64,000 bases of DNA. It comes from Paenirhizobium naphthalenivorans. GTDB lineage: Bacteria; Pseudomonadota; Alphaproteobacteria; Rhizobiales; Rhizobiaceae. Both the position numbers and the translations under genes were made by a program. Below are positions 1-8,909 of this stretch, one piece after another. Position 1 is the stretch's first letter. Every line of letters starts with the position of its first letter. The notes under the pieces are model-generated. The model searched no databases, was not told where the DNA came from, and worked only from the letters and a program-made list of their open reading frames with translations. The stretch lies in assembly GCF_007992095.1 (NCBI RefSeq), contig NZ_BJZP01000009.1, positions 94,565 to 158,564 of the forward strand, given 5' to 3'.

Positions 1-688
1 CCGCCCGGGCGATCATGGCCAGAGCCTCGTCGTCGACCGTGATGCCTTCTTTGGCCGAGATCGTCGAGAATAGCCCGACAAGATCGGCGGCGCTGATGCG
101 GCGAAGGTCGAACCGCTGGCAGCGTGAAAGAACGGTGATCGGAACCTTGCGGATCTCGGTTGTGGCGAAGATGAATTTCACATGCTCGGGCGGCTCTTCG
201 AGCGTTTTCAGCAAACCGTTGAAGGCCTGCGTCGACAGCATGTGCACTTCGTCGATGATGTAGACTTTATAACGCGCCGAGACGGGGCGATAGCGCACCT
301 GTTCAATGATCTCGCGGATGTCGTCGATCCCAGTGTGGGAGGCGGCGTCCATCTCGATCACATCGACATGTCGGCCTTCCATGATCGCCTGGCAATGTTC
401 GCCGGGAATCTGCAGGTCGATCGTCGGTTTGTCGATTTCGGGTGTCTTGTAATTAAGTGCGCGCGCCAGAATACGGGCGGTCGTGGTCTTGCCCACCCCG
501 CGCACCCCGGTCAGCATATAGGCCTGCGCGATCCTGCCCGTCTCGAAGGCGTTGGTGAGCGTTCTCACCATCGGCTCCTGGCCGACCATCAGGTCGGTGA
601 AATCCTTGGGACGGTACTTGCGGGCGAGAACCCGGTAGCCGGTGGCGCTACCTTCGGAATTCGATGGTGTCGGCTCGAAATCGCTCAT
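1..688 (-). CDS. dnaX: DNA polymerase III subunit gamma/tau, N-terminal part (cut by window edge)
   Basis: This is the AAA+ clamp-loader subunit of the replicative polymerase. About 229 N-terminal residues are visible and the frame runs off the left edge. Reading the minus strand shows Walker A GVRGVGKTT near residues 61-69, the Walker B stretch DEVHMLS and the sensor-1 motif LSRCQ. The DnaX zinc module usually has four cysteines; here only one (GEHC) remains in that segment. ATG at 688 is the first start in frame. The 4.5S RNA gene lies just upstream on the same strand, a usual arrangement in this order. The tau-specific C-terminus and any frameshift site are outside the window. Confidence 0.95.
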   Translation of the reverse strand, partial: MSDFEPTPSNSEGSATGYRVLARKYRPKDFTDLMVGQEPMVRTLTNAFETGRIAQAYMLTGVRGVGKTTTARILARALNYKTPEIDKPTIDLQIPGEHCQAIMEGRHVDVIEMDAASHTGIDDIREIIEQVRYRPVSARYKVYIIDEVHMLSTQAFNGLLKTLEEPPEHVKFIFATTEIRKVPITVLSRCQRFDLRRISAADLVGLFSTISAKEGITVDDEALAMIARA

Positions 689-767
689 CGCCCTGCCAGC
701 GTCTGTCGAAGACCCGATGCCCGGGCACGGTTTGGCCCGCGTTGAGGCCGGCCAAATGAAACGGAAG

Positions 768-868
768 GTGGGAGGCTGGCACGATGACCCGTGCCGCGCT
801 CGTTAGGGCTGCTTCCTTCCGGACCTGACCCGGTTGGCGAGTGGCTCGTCCACCACCAACCTCCCGAC
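768..868 (-). ncRNA. ffs: Signal recognition particle RNA, small bacterial (4.5S) type
   Basis: The minus strand carries the universal SRP helix-8 sequence GGTCAGGTCCGGAAGGAAGC, followed by AGCCCTAACG. The flanking arms (GGGAGGTTGG on one side, CCAGCCTCCC on the other) pair to close one long hairpin of about 100 nt. This RNA binds Ffh and directs co-translational membrane targeting. It sits about 80 bases upstream of dnaX on the same strand. The ends are set from the pairing arms and may be off by several bases. Confidence 0.95.
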
Positions 869-952
869 CCACATATCGGCAATTACACGATCAAATGCAA
901 GCCAAGCCCGTAAAAAACTGTTATGAAGTGGAAAAACGCAAGGAGGGATGCC

Positions 953-1363
953 TTGGACAAATTCGTGCTTGATGAGCGGCTGGCGCGGGACAGCGTGCTT
1001 CTGGTCCATCTGGGCCTGTGCGAACTGCGGCTGATAAACGACTGCCGCTGGCCTTGGCTTGTGCTGGTGCCCAAGCGTCCCGGCGTGTCCGAAGTCTTCG
1101 AGTTGACGCCGCTCGATCAGGCCGTGCTGACCTTCGAACAGAATACTGTTGCCGCTGCCCTCAAATCGGCGACCGGTGCCACCAAGATCAATGTCGCGGC
1201 GATCGGCAACATCGTTCGCCAGCTGCATGTCCATGTCATCGCCCGCATGGAGGGTGATGCCAACTGGCCGGGTCCCGTCTGGGGCCACGGAACCGCCGCT
1301 CCCTATGGCGCCGACGAACGACGTGCCCTCCAGCAGAAGATACTCGAAGCCCTTCACTCATGA
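953..1363 (+). CDS. HIT family protein
   Basis: Histidine-triad fold nucleotide-binding protein of about 136 residues. The signature region reads RQLHVHVIAR, so the first histidine of the usual H-x-H-x-H triad is a glutamine; the two remaining histidines are in register. I chose the TTG start at 953 because AAGGAGGG lies at 940-947 with ideal spacing, and because the family begins close to the LDERL stretch. An in-frame ATG at 923 has no ribosome binding site. The stop overlaps the nudC start by four bases (ATGA), so the two genes are translationally coupled. Substrate is unknown; HIT enzymes hydrolyse nucleotide phosphoramidates or dinucleotides. Confidence 0.85.
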   Translation: MDKFVLDERLARDSVLLVHLGLCELRLINDCRWPWLVLVPKRPGVSEVFELTPLDQAVLTFEQNTVAAALKSATGATKINVAAIGNIVRQLHVHVIARMEGDANWPGPVWGHGTAAPYGADERRALQQKILEALHS

Positions 1364-2319
1364 AAAAATCGATTTTTGACTTTGACGGCCCGCATCCAGA
1401 ACCGAGCGATCTGACCGCTTTTTCCCGAAACGCCCTTTCTCGCGACAGTGAGCACCGCGACGAGACATCGCTTGAAAAGGCGCTCGCGGTGGAGGGGACC
1501 CACATCCTCGCCTTCTGCGACGCCAAGCTGGTCCTGAAGCACGACGGGCAGGTCCTCGACCCGCTCTTCGCGCCTTATGAACTGGCGGAACTCAGCCCCG
1601 ACTTCGGCAATGCAGTGTTGCTCGGTTTCCAGACAAGTGGCGAGCCGAGGATTGCCGTGCCGGTGCAATGCCCGACCGAGGATCTGGCGAGCCATTACAA
1701 GCCGGCCGATGCCCGCGCGCTGTTTCGCGACCGGCTGATCGGCGAGGATCTGGTCGGAGAGGCGGCACAGGCACTCAGCCTTTTGCGGTGGAACGCCGAC
1801 AACCACTTCTGTGGTCGATGCGGCTCGGCAATGGAGAGCCGCATCGGTGGGTACAAGCGCGTCTGCACGGCCTGCGGCCACGAGATCTTTCCGCGCACCG
1901 ATCCGGTGGCGATCATGCTGGCGATCGATGAGAAGCGCGACCGCTGCCTGCTTGGCCGCAATCACCGCTTCCCCGAGGGCATGTATTCCAGTCTCGCTGG
2001 CTTCGTCGAGCCGGGCGAGACGATCGAGAATGCGGTGCGGCGCGAGACCCGCGAAGAATCGGGCATCGAGATCGGCCGTGTTCGCTATCACGCGTCGCAA
2101 CCTTGGCCGATGCCACATCAGCTGATGATCGGCTGTTATGCCGAGGCCGTCTCTTACGACGTCCATGCGGATGAAGCCGAACTTGCCGATTGCCGCTGGT
2201 TCGGCCGGGCGGAGGTTGCCGAACTGATTGAGCAGGGCTCGGTCAAGGGGCTCAGCCTACCGATCGACGGAACGATCGCCCGCCGCCTGATCACCGACTG
2301 GCTCGATTGGAAGCGCTGA
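1360..2319 (+). CDS. nudC: NAD(+) diphosphatase (Nudix hydrolase NudC)
   Basis: It hydrolyses NAD(H) to NMN(H) and AMP, and in other bacteria removes NAD caps from RNA. The 319-residue protein has an N-terminal domain, a zinc ribbon with C151, C154, C169 and C172, and a Nudix domain. The Nudix box starts at G214 and includes REESG. It is followed by the NudC-specific SQPWPMP motif near 246-252, where most members have SQPWPFP. The ATG overlaps the end of the HIT gene. The length is typical for the family. Confidence 0.93.
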   Translation: MKKSIFDFDGPHPEPSDLTAFSRNALSRDSEHRDETSLEKALAVEGTHILAFCDAKLVLKHDGQVLDPLFAPYELAELSPDFGNAVLLGFQTSGEPRIAVPVQCPTEDLASHYKPADARALFRDRLIGEDLVGEAAQALSLLRWNADNHFCGRCGSAMESRIGGYKRVCTACGHEIFPRTDPVAIMLAIDEKRDRCLLGRNHRFPEGMYSSLAGFVEPGETIENAVRRETREESGIEIGRVRYHASQPWPMPHQLMIGCYAEAVSYDVHADEAELADCRWFGRAEVAELIEQGSVKGLSLPIDGTIARRLITDWLDWKR

Positions 2320-2329
2320 GGCTTCGGCC

Positions 2330-3184
2330 TCAGAATTTGCCGCGCATGGCATGGGCCTTGTAGACGCCGAGGATGTGCACCTTCTCCGAAAAGAAACGCA
2401 ATTCTTCCAGCGCCCGCTTCACCGGGGCGTCATCCGGATGTCCTTCAATGTCGGCATAGAATTGCGTCGCGATGAACTTGCCACCAATTTGATAGCTTTC
2501 GAGTTTTGTCATGTTGACGCCATTCGTGGCGAAGCCGCCCATCGCCTTGTAGAGCGCGGCGGGAATGTTGCGCACATTGAAGATGAAGGTTGTGATAAAG
2601 ACTTCGTCGTCGCTCTGCCGCTTCGGCTCGACCTTATCGCGCGACAATATGACGAAGCGGGTAACGTTGTTTTCAGAATCCTCGACATTTTCCGCGAGAA
2701 TATCGAGACCATAGAGTGGGGCGGCAAGTCGCGGAGCGAGCGCCGCCATGCTGCGGTCGCCCATTTCCGCCACCAGTTTCGCCGCGCCAGCGGTATCGCC
2801 GGCGACGACTGCCTTCCAGCCGTTGCCGCGAATGATTTTACGGCACTGACCGAGCGCGTGGATATGGCTGTGGACGGTGCGAATCTCATCCATTTTCACG
2901 CCAGGCAGCACCATCAGCTGGAAGCGGATTGGCATGAAATACTCACCGACTATGTGCAGCCGCGATAGCGGCAGCAGATAGTGGATGTCGGCAACACGGC
3001 CTGCCAGCGTGTTTTCGATCGGGATCATCGCCAGATCCGCCTCGCCGGTCTCGAGTGCCACGAAGGCATCTTCGAACGTGGGGCAAGGGAGAGGTTCCAT
3101 CTCCGGGAACATGTCGCGGCACGCCATGTCGGAATTGGCGCCGAACTCGCCCTGGAAGGCGATTCTGTTGGTCTTCGAGGTCAT
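2330..3184 (-). CDS. pheA: Prephenate dehydratase
   Basis: Converts prephenate to phenylpyruvate in phenylalanine synthesis. The protein is a stand-alone dehydratase without a chorismate mutase domain, about 284 residues long. The start has the FQGEFGANSD motif, the catalytic domain contains the conserved NNVTRF motif near two thirds of its length, and a C-terminal ACT domain (KLESYQIGGKF) binds phenylalanine for feedback control. ATG at 3184 gives the family-like start MTSKTN; ATG at 3196 is possible and adds four residues. It lies 16 bases downstream of kdsB on the same strand, so the two are probably co-transcribed. Confidence 0.94.
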   Translation of the reverse strand: MTSKTNRIAFQGEFGANSDMACRDMFPEMEPLPCPTFEDAFVALETGEADLAMIPIENTLAGRVADIHYLLPLSRLHIVGEYFMPIRFQLMVLPGVKMDEIRTVHSHIHALGQCRKIIRGNGWKAVVAGDTAGAAKLVAEMGDRSMAALAPRLAAPLYGLDILAENVEDSENNVTRFVILSRDKVEPKRQSDDEVFITTFIFNVRNIPAALYKAMGGFATNGVNMTKLESYQIGGKFIATQFYADIEGHPDDAPVKRALEELRFFSEKVHILGVYKAHAMRGKF

Positions 3185-3200
3185 CGGGCTGTCCATTCTC

Positions 3201-3956
3201 TTAAGCCGGCGTTGAAGTCAGTGTTTGCCTTGCCTTCTCAAGATCGGCGGGCGTATCGACACCAAGCGGGATGGAGTTGACGATTTCGACGTCGATACGC
3301 ATTTCAGCTTCGAGTGCTCGCAGCTGTTCCAGGGATTCGCGTCTTTCCAGGGAGGAGGGGGGAAGCTGGACGAAGCGCTCAAGCGCTGCGCGGCGATAGG
3401 CGTAAAGACCGATGTGATGGTAGAGCGGTCCCTTGCCGTGCGGTGCGGTGGCACGTGTGAAATAAAGCGCGCGCAGACGCGTGTCGGAAAGTGGCGAGCC
3501 GACGACTTTCACGACATTCGGATTGGTCTTCTCTTCCTCGTCGGTGATCTCGACAGTCAGCGTGGCAATGTCGACGGCGGGATCGTCGAGCGGGCGTAGC
3601 GCCGCACGGATGGTCTCCGGCTCGATCGTCGGCAAGTCGCCCTGCACGTTGATCACGGTCTCGACCAGGCCGTCAGGATCGGCCTTGGTGAGGGCTTCAT
3701 GAATGCGGTCCGACCCGGACTGGTGGTCGACGCGGGTCATCACCACTTCGAAGCCGGCGGCCTTGACCGCATCGAAGACCCGTTGATCATCAACAGCGAC
3801 GATGATTCGTCCGACATTCGCCTCGCGTGCCCGCTTGGCCACCTGCACGATCATCGGTAGTCCGCAGATATCGGCAAGCGGCTTGCCGGGCAGGCGGGTC
3901 GAGGCCATGCGCGCCGGGATCAGCACGAGGGTCTTACCCAATTCGTCGTTATTCAT
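3201..3956 (-). CDS. kdsB: 3-deoxy-manno-octulosonate cytidylyltransferase (CMP-KDO synthetase)
   Basis: Activates KDO with CTP for lipopolysaccharide inner-core synthesis in the cytoplasm. The 251-residue protein opens with the nucleotide-binding stretch [15 protein letters not shown] and has VINVQGDLP and YRRAALERF, all typical of KdsB. I chose ATG 3956 (MNNDEL) because the upstream extension to 3992 has no family similarity. It is upstream of pheA on the minus strand and divergent from cycM. Confidence 0.95.
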   Translation of the reverse strand: MNNDELGKTLVLIPARMASTRLPGKPLADICGLPMIVQVAKRAREANVGRIIVAVDDQRVFDAVKAAGFEVVMTRVDHQSGSDRIHEALTKADPDGLVETVINVQGDLPTIEPETIRAALRPLDDPAVDIATLTVEITDEEEKTNPNVVKVVGSPLSDTRLRALYFTRATAPHGKGPLYHHIGLYAYRRAALERFVQLPPSSLERRESLEQLRALEAEMRIDVEIVNSIPLGVDTPADLEKARQTLTSTPA

Positions 3957-4021
3957 CCTCAGTCCCTTCAAAATGCGCCGGAAAAGTGTCAAAAAGTCCC
4001 GAATTGGGGATCACAATCGTG

Positions 4022-4050
4022 TTGCAACTGTCAAGCAAAAGACATAGGTT
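4022..4050 (+). promoter_or_regulatory. Possible promoter of cycM
   Basis: TTGCAA at 4022-4027 and TAGGTT at 4045-4050 are separated by 17 bases, an acceptable sigma-70-type arrangement. It lies 60 bases before the cycM start, in the kdsB-cycM divergent gap. Assigned by eye only. Confidence 0.3.
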
Positions 4051-4109
4051 CCGCGCGATTTCAAGATCGTCCGGTCGCTGATCCGCCGGCTGCATGGGAG
4101 CGTTTGCAG

Positions 4110-4733
4110 ATGAACTCGTATGTGAACATGGGTGTTGGTGCTCTTCTTGGCACCGTTTTCGTTCTGATGACCGTATCCATAGCGTCGGAAGGCATTTTCC
4201 GTTCGGAGGTTCCGGAGAAGGAAGGCTATGCCATCGTTGCTGAGGCTTCCTCCGACGCCCAAGCTGGCGCTGACGCCGCTGCTGCCACGGAAACGCCGAT
4301 TGCCACGCTCCTGGCAAGCGCCGATGCTGCCGCTGGTCAAACGATCTTCAAGAAGTGCACGAGCTGTCATAACGCCGACAAGGGTGGTGCCAACAAGGTT
4401 GGCCCGAATCTTTTCGGCGTTGTTGGGCGTCCGGTCGCATCGCATGAGGGTTTTGCCTACTCGGCCGGGATGAAGGATTTTTCGCAGGGCAGTTCGGTCA
4501 CTTGGACCTATGAAAACCTGAACCACTTCCTGACGGCTCCGAAGAAGTTCATCGCCGGAACGGCCATGGGCTTTGCCGGCCTGAAGAAGGAAGAAGAGCG
4601 CGCCAACCTGATTGCCTATCTGCGCACGCTGGCCGACACCCCGGTTCCGCTGCCGGCCGCCGATGCCGCCGCTGCTCCGGTTGAGGCTACCCCGACCACT
4701 GAAGCCGCACCGGCACCGGCCGCGAACAACTAA
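4110..4733 (+). CDS. cycM: Membrane-anchored cytochrome c (CycM / c552 type)
   Basis: Electron carrier expected to link the bc1 complex to the aa3 oxidase. The 207 residues comprise an uncleaved N-terminal membrane anchor (about residues 6-25), a linker, and a class I cytochrome c domain with heme site CTSCH at 83-87. The likely distal methionine is M153 (GTAMGFAG). The last 35 residues are a low-complexity Ala/Pro/Glu tail. ATG 4110 follows GGGAG at 4096-4100. The in-frame TTG at 4104 is not needed. A terminator follows at 4768. Confidence 0.93.
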   Translation: MNSYVNMGVGALLGTVFVLMTVSIASEGIFRSEVPEKEGYAIVAEASSDAQAGADAAAATETPIATLLASADAAAGQTIFKKCTSCHNADKGGANKVGPNLFGVVGRPVASHEGFAYSAGMKDFSQGSSVTWTYENLNHFLTAPKKFIAGTAMGFAGLKKEEERANLIAYLRTLADTPVPLPAADAAAAPVEATPTTEAAPAPAANN

Positions 4734-4767
4734 GGCAGGGTCTTTTCCGGCCGGTTTGTGAGACAAA

Positions 4768-4800
4768 TGAAAAATGCCCGGCTTTGCCCGGGCATTTTTC
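4768..4800. terminator. Intrinsic terminator shared by cycM and the convergent AEC gene
   Basis: The hairpin has arms AAAATGCCCGG and CCGGGCATTTTT-like around a short CTTTG-type loop. It has A-rich and T-rich flanks on both sides, so it can work for both convergent genes. Confidence 0.85.
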
Positions 4801-4827
4801 GTTGAGCGACATATAACTGTGTGCCGG

Positions 4828-5772
4828 CTACTGCAGGATCCAGGCCCAAAGCGTCACGCTGAGCACCCCGACGGCGGTCGAGAGCGAGATGGCCGAAGCG
4901 GCCAGCCCGTGTCCGACACCAAAGCGGTTGGCGATCAGCCAGGCATTGATGCCGGTCGGGACCGAGGAGGTCAGTACGAGGGCCGCCGTCCAGTCGGCGC
5001 TCAATCCCAGGGCCCGGCAGGCAAGCCAGACACAGGCCGGCATCACGAGCAGTTTTAGGCTCGTGACGACCACCGCAATGCGGACATTGCCGTTGATTCC
5101 GTATTTGTTGAGCGCCATGCCGAGCGAAATCAGCGCGGCCGGCGCCGCCATGGCGGTGATTTGATCCACCACGCTTGCCAAAACGCCGGGAAATTCAAGC
5201 CCACTCACATGCACGACAAGACCTGCGGCAAGGCCGATGATCAGCGGGTTACGCACTAGATTGGTACCGACTTGGCGCAGTACGTTCACCAGCCCTCGAG
5301 CCTCGCCGCCGTTCACCTTGTGCTCGGCGCGCTCCATCAGTACCGTTCCGATAACCATCATCAGGGGCAGGTGCACGGCTAGCAAGATCGACACCGCGAC
5401 GATGCCATCGCTTCCGACGGTACGTTCGACGAGGGGCAAGCCGATGAAGATGTTGTTGGCAAAGGCGGAGGATACCCCGGCCAGAACCCCCACGCGGGCA
5501 TCTCGTCCAAAGAAACGCGTTGCCAGAAAATGACCGAGAGCCCAGGTCACTGCGACGCCGGAGAAGTAAGCGATCCAGAGGCGGAACGGCGAAGCCCCAT
5601 GGAAGTCGGCATGGGAGATGGTCCTGAAGAGCAGGACCGGAACCGCGACCTTGAAGACGAATTCGCCCAAGCCGTCACCAATGTCGGCGTTCAGGATCCG
5701 GGTTTTGACGAGCCCCCAGCCAAACAGGATGAGGATGAAGATCGGAAAGACGTCTTGGGCAATTTCATACAT
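4828..5772 (-). CDS. AEC family transporter (auxin efflux carrier-like permease)
   Basis: A predicted inner-membrane carrier of about 314 residues with roughly ten hydrophobic helices. Family features include the opening DVFPIFILILFGWGL, the mid-protein glycine-rich FANNIFIGLPL helix and the late VPTGINAWLIA helix. Substrates in bacteria are usually small organic acids such as malate or malonate; none can be inferred here. The start is set at ATG 5772 (MYEIAQ); ATG 5790 would add six residues. It is convergent with cycM across a bidirectional terminator. Confidence 0.88.
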   Translation of the reverse strand: MYEIAQDVFPIFILILFGWGLVKTRILNADIGDGLGEFVFKVAVPVLLFRTISHADFHGASPFRLWIAYFSGVAVTWALGHFLATRFFGRDARVGVLAGVSSAFANNIFIGLPLVERTVGSDGIVAVSILLAVHLPLMMVIGTVLMERAEHKVNGGEARGLVNVLRQVGTNLVRNPLIIGLAAGLVVHVSGLEFPGVLASVVDQITAMAAPAALISLGMALNKYGINGNVRIAVVVTSLKLLVMPACVWLACRALGLSADWTAALVLTSSVPTGINAWLIANRFGVGHGLAASAISLSTAVGVLSVTLWAWILQ

Positions 5773-5873
5773 GGGCGGAATGGCTCTCAAGGGGGGGCGA
5801 GGAGCCGAGATTTACCGTGATGCGGGCTGGACGGCCAGTACTGATCAGCGTTTGCGAGTACGGTTGTCTGACA

Positions 5874-5900
5874 AGAAAAAAGCGGGGTTTCCCCCGCCTT
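5874..5900 (-). terminator. Intrinsic terminator of candidate small RNA A
   Basis: On the minus strand GCGGGG and CCCCGC arms (5882-5887 and 5892-5897) close a four-base loop and are followed by TTTTTT. No protein gene on this strand ends here, which is why a separate transcript is inferred. Confidence 0.75.
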
Positions 5901-5990
5901 CCCTCCCGATCTTGCCGGGCCTGAAGCCGCGTCGCCAGTACATCCGTGGTCGATGCGAGTTCAATCGGGGACGAACATGTCCCCCCGCGG
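5874..5990 (-). ncRNA. Candidate small RNA A with intrinsic terminator
   Basis: The 390-base gap between the AEC gene and adenosine kinase has no convincing ORF. On the minus strand it reads as a small RNA: a perfect 6-bp hairpin (GGGGAC/GTCCCC, 5967-5984), then the 18-base motif GACCACGGATGTACTGGC (5934-5951), then a GC-rich terminator with a run of T. The same motif in the same order (hairpin, motif, terminator) recurs at 20129-20226. The 5' end is a guess; no promoter is clear. Rhizobial trans-acting sRNAs are often built this way, but I cannot assign a family. Confidence 0.55.
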
Positions 5991-6161
5991 ACGGCGATGC
6001 CTGTGAGCCGCTTCATGCCGTCTTCACTTGAGGGCTTTCTAAGGCGTCTGCATGACAAGGGAATGACGTCTTCGGATTTCTTCCCGCGTTGCGGTTTTCG
6101 CTTTCCTGCGGAGGAAAAACGGCTATGACCAAAAAATAACATTATCGGAGATCCGGAATTT

Positions 6162-7154
6162 ATGAGCAGGTTCGATGTTCTCACCGTCGGTAACGCCATC
6201 GTCGACATCATTTCGCGTTGCGAGGATTCCTTTCTCGTCGACAACGGCATCACCAAGGGAGCAATGAACCTGATTGATGCCGAGCGCGCCGAGACACTCT
6301 ATGCCCTTATGGGGCCTGCGGTCGAAGCCTCCGGCGGTAGTGCCGGCAATACGGCAGCCGGCATCGCCAGCCTTGGCGGCAAGGCCGCCTATTTCGGCAA
6401 GGTCGCGCAGGATCAGTTGGGCACGATCTTCGCACACGACATCCGCGCCCAGGGTGTGCATTACGAGACAAAGCCGGAAGGCACCTTCCCACCGACCGCG
6501 CGCAGCATGATTTTCGTCACCGAGGACGGTGAGCGCTCGATGAACACCTATCTCGGCGCCTGCGTCGAGTTCGGTCCCGAAGACGTCGAACCGGAAATCG
6601 TCGCCCAGTCGAAGGTCACCTATTTCGAGGGCTATCTCTGGGATCCGCCGCGTGCCAAGCAGGCCATTCTCGAATGCGCCCGCATCGCCCACGAGAATGG
6701 CCGCGAAATGTCCATGACCCTGTCCGACAGCTTTTGCGTTGGCCGCTACCGTGACGAATTCCTGGACCTGATGCGCTCCGGTGTCGTCGACATCGTCTTT
6801 TCCAACAAGCAGGAAGCCCTTTCGCTCTACGAGACTGACGACTTCGATTTTGCGCTGGAAAAAATGGCGGGTGACTGCAAGCTCGCTGCGGTGACGATGA
6901 GTGACGAAGGGGCGGTGATCCTCAAGGGCAAAGAGCGTATTCGTGTGGAGGCGACGGTGATCGACGAACTGGTCGACACGACTGGCGCAGGCGATCTGTT
7001 CGCTGCCGGTTTCCTCTATGGCTACACCCAAGGGCGTACGCTCGAAGACTGCGGCCGCATCGGCTGCCTTGCTGCTGGCATCGTCATCCAGCAGATTGGT
7101 CCGCGGCCGCTCGGTTCACTGTCCAAGGCGGCACGCGAAGCCGGGCTTATTTGA
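6162..7154 (+). CDS. Adenosine kinase (PfkB family carbohydrate kinase)
   Basis: Phosphorylates adenosine, or a related nucleoside or sugar, with ATP. The 330 residues begin with the ribokinase-fold strand VLTVGNAIVDI, have the substrate glycines GGSAGNTAAG near residue 53, and the PfkB signature DTTGAGDLFAAGF from residue 272, with catalytic D278. Rhizobial orthologues are annotated as adenosine kinase; other PfkB substrates cannot be excluded. ATG at 6162 follows GGAG-like sequence. The 3' end overlaps the convergent SH3 gene by eight bases. Confidence 0.88.
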   Translation: MSRFDVLTVGNAIVDIISRCEDSFLVDNGITKGAMNLIDAERAETLYALMGPAVEASGGSAGNTAAGIASLGGKAAYFGKVAQDQLGTIFAHDIRAQGVHYETKPEGTFPPTARSMIFVTEDGERSMNTYLGACVEFGPEDVEPEIVAQSKVTYFEGYLWDPPRAKQAILECARIAHENGREMSMTLSDSFCVGRYRDEFLDLMRSGVVDIVFSNKQEALSLYETDDFDFALEKMAGDCKLAAVTMSDEGAVILKGKERIRVEATVIDELVDTTGAGDLFAAGFLYGYTQGRTLEDCGRIGCLAAGIVIQQIGPRPLGSLSKAAREAGLI

Positions 7155-7683
7155 AGGCCTCGCCCGGATAGGCGCCCCAGATCTCGCCCTGCGCGACCCA
7201 GCCTGTGACGCCGCTGACCTCCGCCCGGCACCAGTTGCCGGTGCATTCGTCGAGCCGGATCACCACGCCCGGTTCGAGCTTGGCGACCACCTGTGCGGTC
7301 GATTGCGAATCGGCGCGCAGGTTCACGTAGACGTTGTTGCCACGCATCCACGGTGCGGCGATCGCGGTGCGTTCTCCCGAAAGAAGTGTCTGGCTTACCC
7401 AACCATCGGTGCCGTCCGCGTCCCGGATGCGTCGCCAGTTCTCGTATTCTTGGATGATTTCCACCGGTAGGCCGGATTTCAGGTAGAGCCAGGACACCGC
7501 ATAGTCGGTGCTAGGGCCGATGCGTAGATTGACCCGCTTGGCTTTCAGGCTGACGAAGCGCGGCAACGGCAGGCCGCTCGATCCCTTGGAGACAGCTTGG
7601 GCTTCTGCTATCGGCCCGCCCATCGGCGAAAACCCGAGGGCGATCGACGCAATGAGGGAGGCACGAAGCACAAAGTGACGCAT
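7147..7683 (-). CDS. Exported SH3 domain protein
   Basis: A 178-residue periplasmic protein with a signal peptide (hydrophobic stretch to about residue 29, AEAQA). It has two bacterial SH3-like domains: about 45-100 (VNLRIGPSTDYAVSWLYL, GWVSQTLL) and about 115-172 (VNLRADSQSTAQVV, GWVAQGEIWG). Such domains bind cell-wall peptides or proteins. No catalytic domain is present. The gene is convergent with adenosine kinase and divergent from the 2-hydroxyacid dehydrogenase. Confidence 0.88.
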   Translation of the reverse strand: MRHFVLRASLIASIALGFSPMGGPIAEAQAVSKGSSGLPLPRFVSLKAKRVNLRIGPSTDYAVSWLYLKSGLPVEIIQEYENWRRIRDADGTDGWVSQTLLSGERTAIAAPWMRGNNVYVNLRADSQSTAQVVAKLEPGVVIRLDECTGNWCRAEVSGVTGWVAQGEIWGAYPGEAFK

Positions 7684-7880
7684 GGCGGTTCCGATCGCTC
7701 TAAGATTTCAAGGGCGTTTTCGCGGTCCCGACTGCGATCTGCCAGGTTCTGCCAGAAAACGGGCACCGACCTGCGAGGTTTTGTTTGTCTTCGCCGACGG
7801 GTTTGGTAGAAAATGCCCTGAACGGGGAAATTATCCCCCGTCTTGGTTAACGACCTCTGAACAAGGCATCGATTCTTCCC

Positions 7881-8885
7881 ATGACGAACAGGAAAAGACC
7901 CAAGGTCTACATCACCCGGAAGCTGCCGGACGCCGTGGAAACCCGCATGTGCGAATTGTTCGAGACTGAGTTGAACGTCGATGACAAGCCGCGCAGCCAA
8001 CCGGAACTGGTCGCCGCCGTGAAGAGCGCTGAAGTTCTGGTCCCGACGGTCACCGACCGCATCGATGCCGCCCTGATCGAGCAGGCGGGTCCGCAGCTCA
8101 AGTTGATCGCCAGTTTTTCCAACGGCTATGACCATATCGACGTCGATGCGGCGGCGAAAAAGGGCATTACCGTCACCAATACACCGAACGTCCTGACCGA
8201 GGACACCGCCGACATGACCATGGCATTGATCCTCGCAGTGCCGCGTCGTCTGGTCGAGGGCGCGCGCATCCTGATGGATCAGCCGGGTGAGTGGAGTGGC
8301 TGGTCTCCGACCTGGATGCTTGGGCGCCGCATATGGGGCAAGCGTATCGGCATCATCGGCATGGGCCGCATCGGCACCGCCGTTGCGCGCCGCGCCAAGG
8401 CCTTTGGCCTGTCGATCCATTACCACAACCGCAAGCGCGTCAATCCGACGACCGAGGACGATCTGGAAGCGACCTATTGGGACAGTCTCGACCAGATGCT
8501 CGCCCGCGTTGACATCGTCTCGGTCAACTGCCCGTCGACGCCAGCGACCTTTCATCTTCTCTCGGCGCGCCGCTTGGCGCTGATGCAGCCGACCAGTTAC
8601 ATCGTCAATACCGCGCGCGGTGACATTATTGACGAGGATGCGCTGATCCTGTGCCTGCGCGATGGCTCGATCGCCGGCGCCGGTCTCGACGTGTTCGAGA
8701 ATGAGCCGGCGGTGAATCCGAAGCTGGTCAAGCTGGCGAATCAAGGCAAGGTCGTGCTCTTGCCACATACCGGCTCGGCGACGATCGAGGGTCGCATCGA
8801 CATGGGCGACAAGGTGATCATCAACATCCGCACCTATTTCGATGGTCACCGTCCGCCGAACCGCGTCTTGCCCAGCCGGACCTGA
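7881..8885 (+). CDS. gyaR: D-2-hydroxyacid dehydrogenase, glyoxylate reductase type
   Basis: NAD(P)H-dependent reductase of 334 residues, most like glyoxylate reductase. The Rossmann motif IGMGRIG lies near 159-165. The catalytic triad is visible as R246 in NTARGD, a glutamate in the FENEP stretch and H296 in LPHTGSA. ATG 7881 is the natural start for the family (KRPKVYITRKLP). It is divergent from the SH3 gene. A second member of the superfamily, of GhrA type, is at 58.4 kb. Confidence 0.88.
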   Translation: MTNRKRPKVYITRKLPDAVETRMCELFETELNVDDKPRSQPELVAAVKSAEVLVPTVTDRIDAALIEQAGPQLKLIASFSNGYDHIDVDAAAKKGITVTNTPNVLTEDTADMTMALILAVPRRLVEGARILMDQPGEWSGWSPTWMLGRRIWGKRIGIIGMGRIGTAVARRAKAFGLSIHYHNRKRVNPTTEDDLEATYWDSLDQMLARVDIVSVNCPSTPATFHLLSARRLALMQPTSYIVNTARGDIIDEDALILCLRDGSIAGAGLDVFENEPAVNPKLVKLANQGKVVLLPHTGSATIEGRIDMGDKVIINIRTYFDGHRPPNRVLPSRT

Positions 8886-8909
8886 TTCGGTTGGCGTTCC
8901 GGGAACTTT

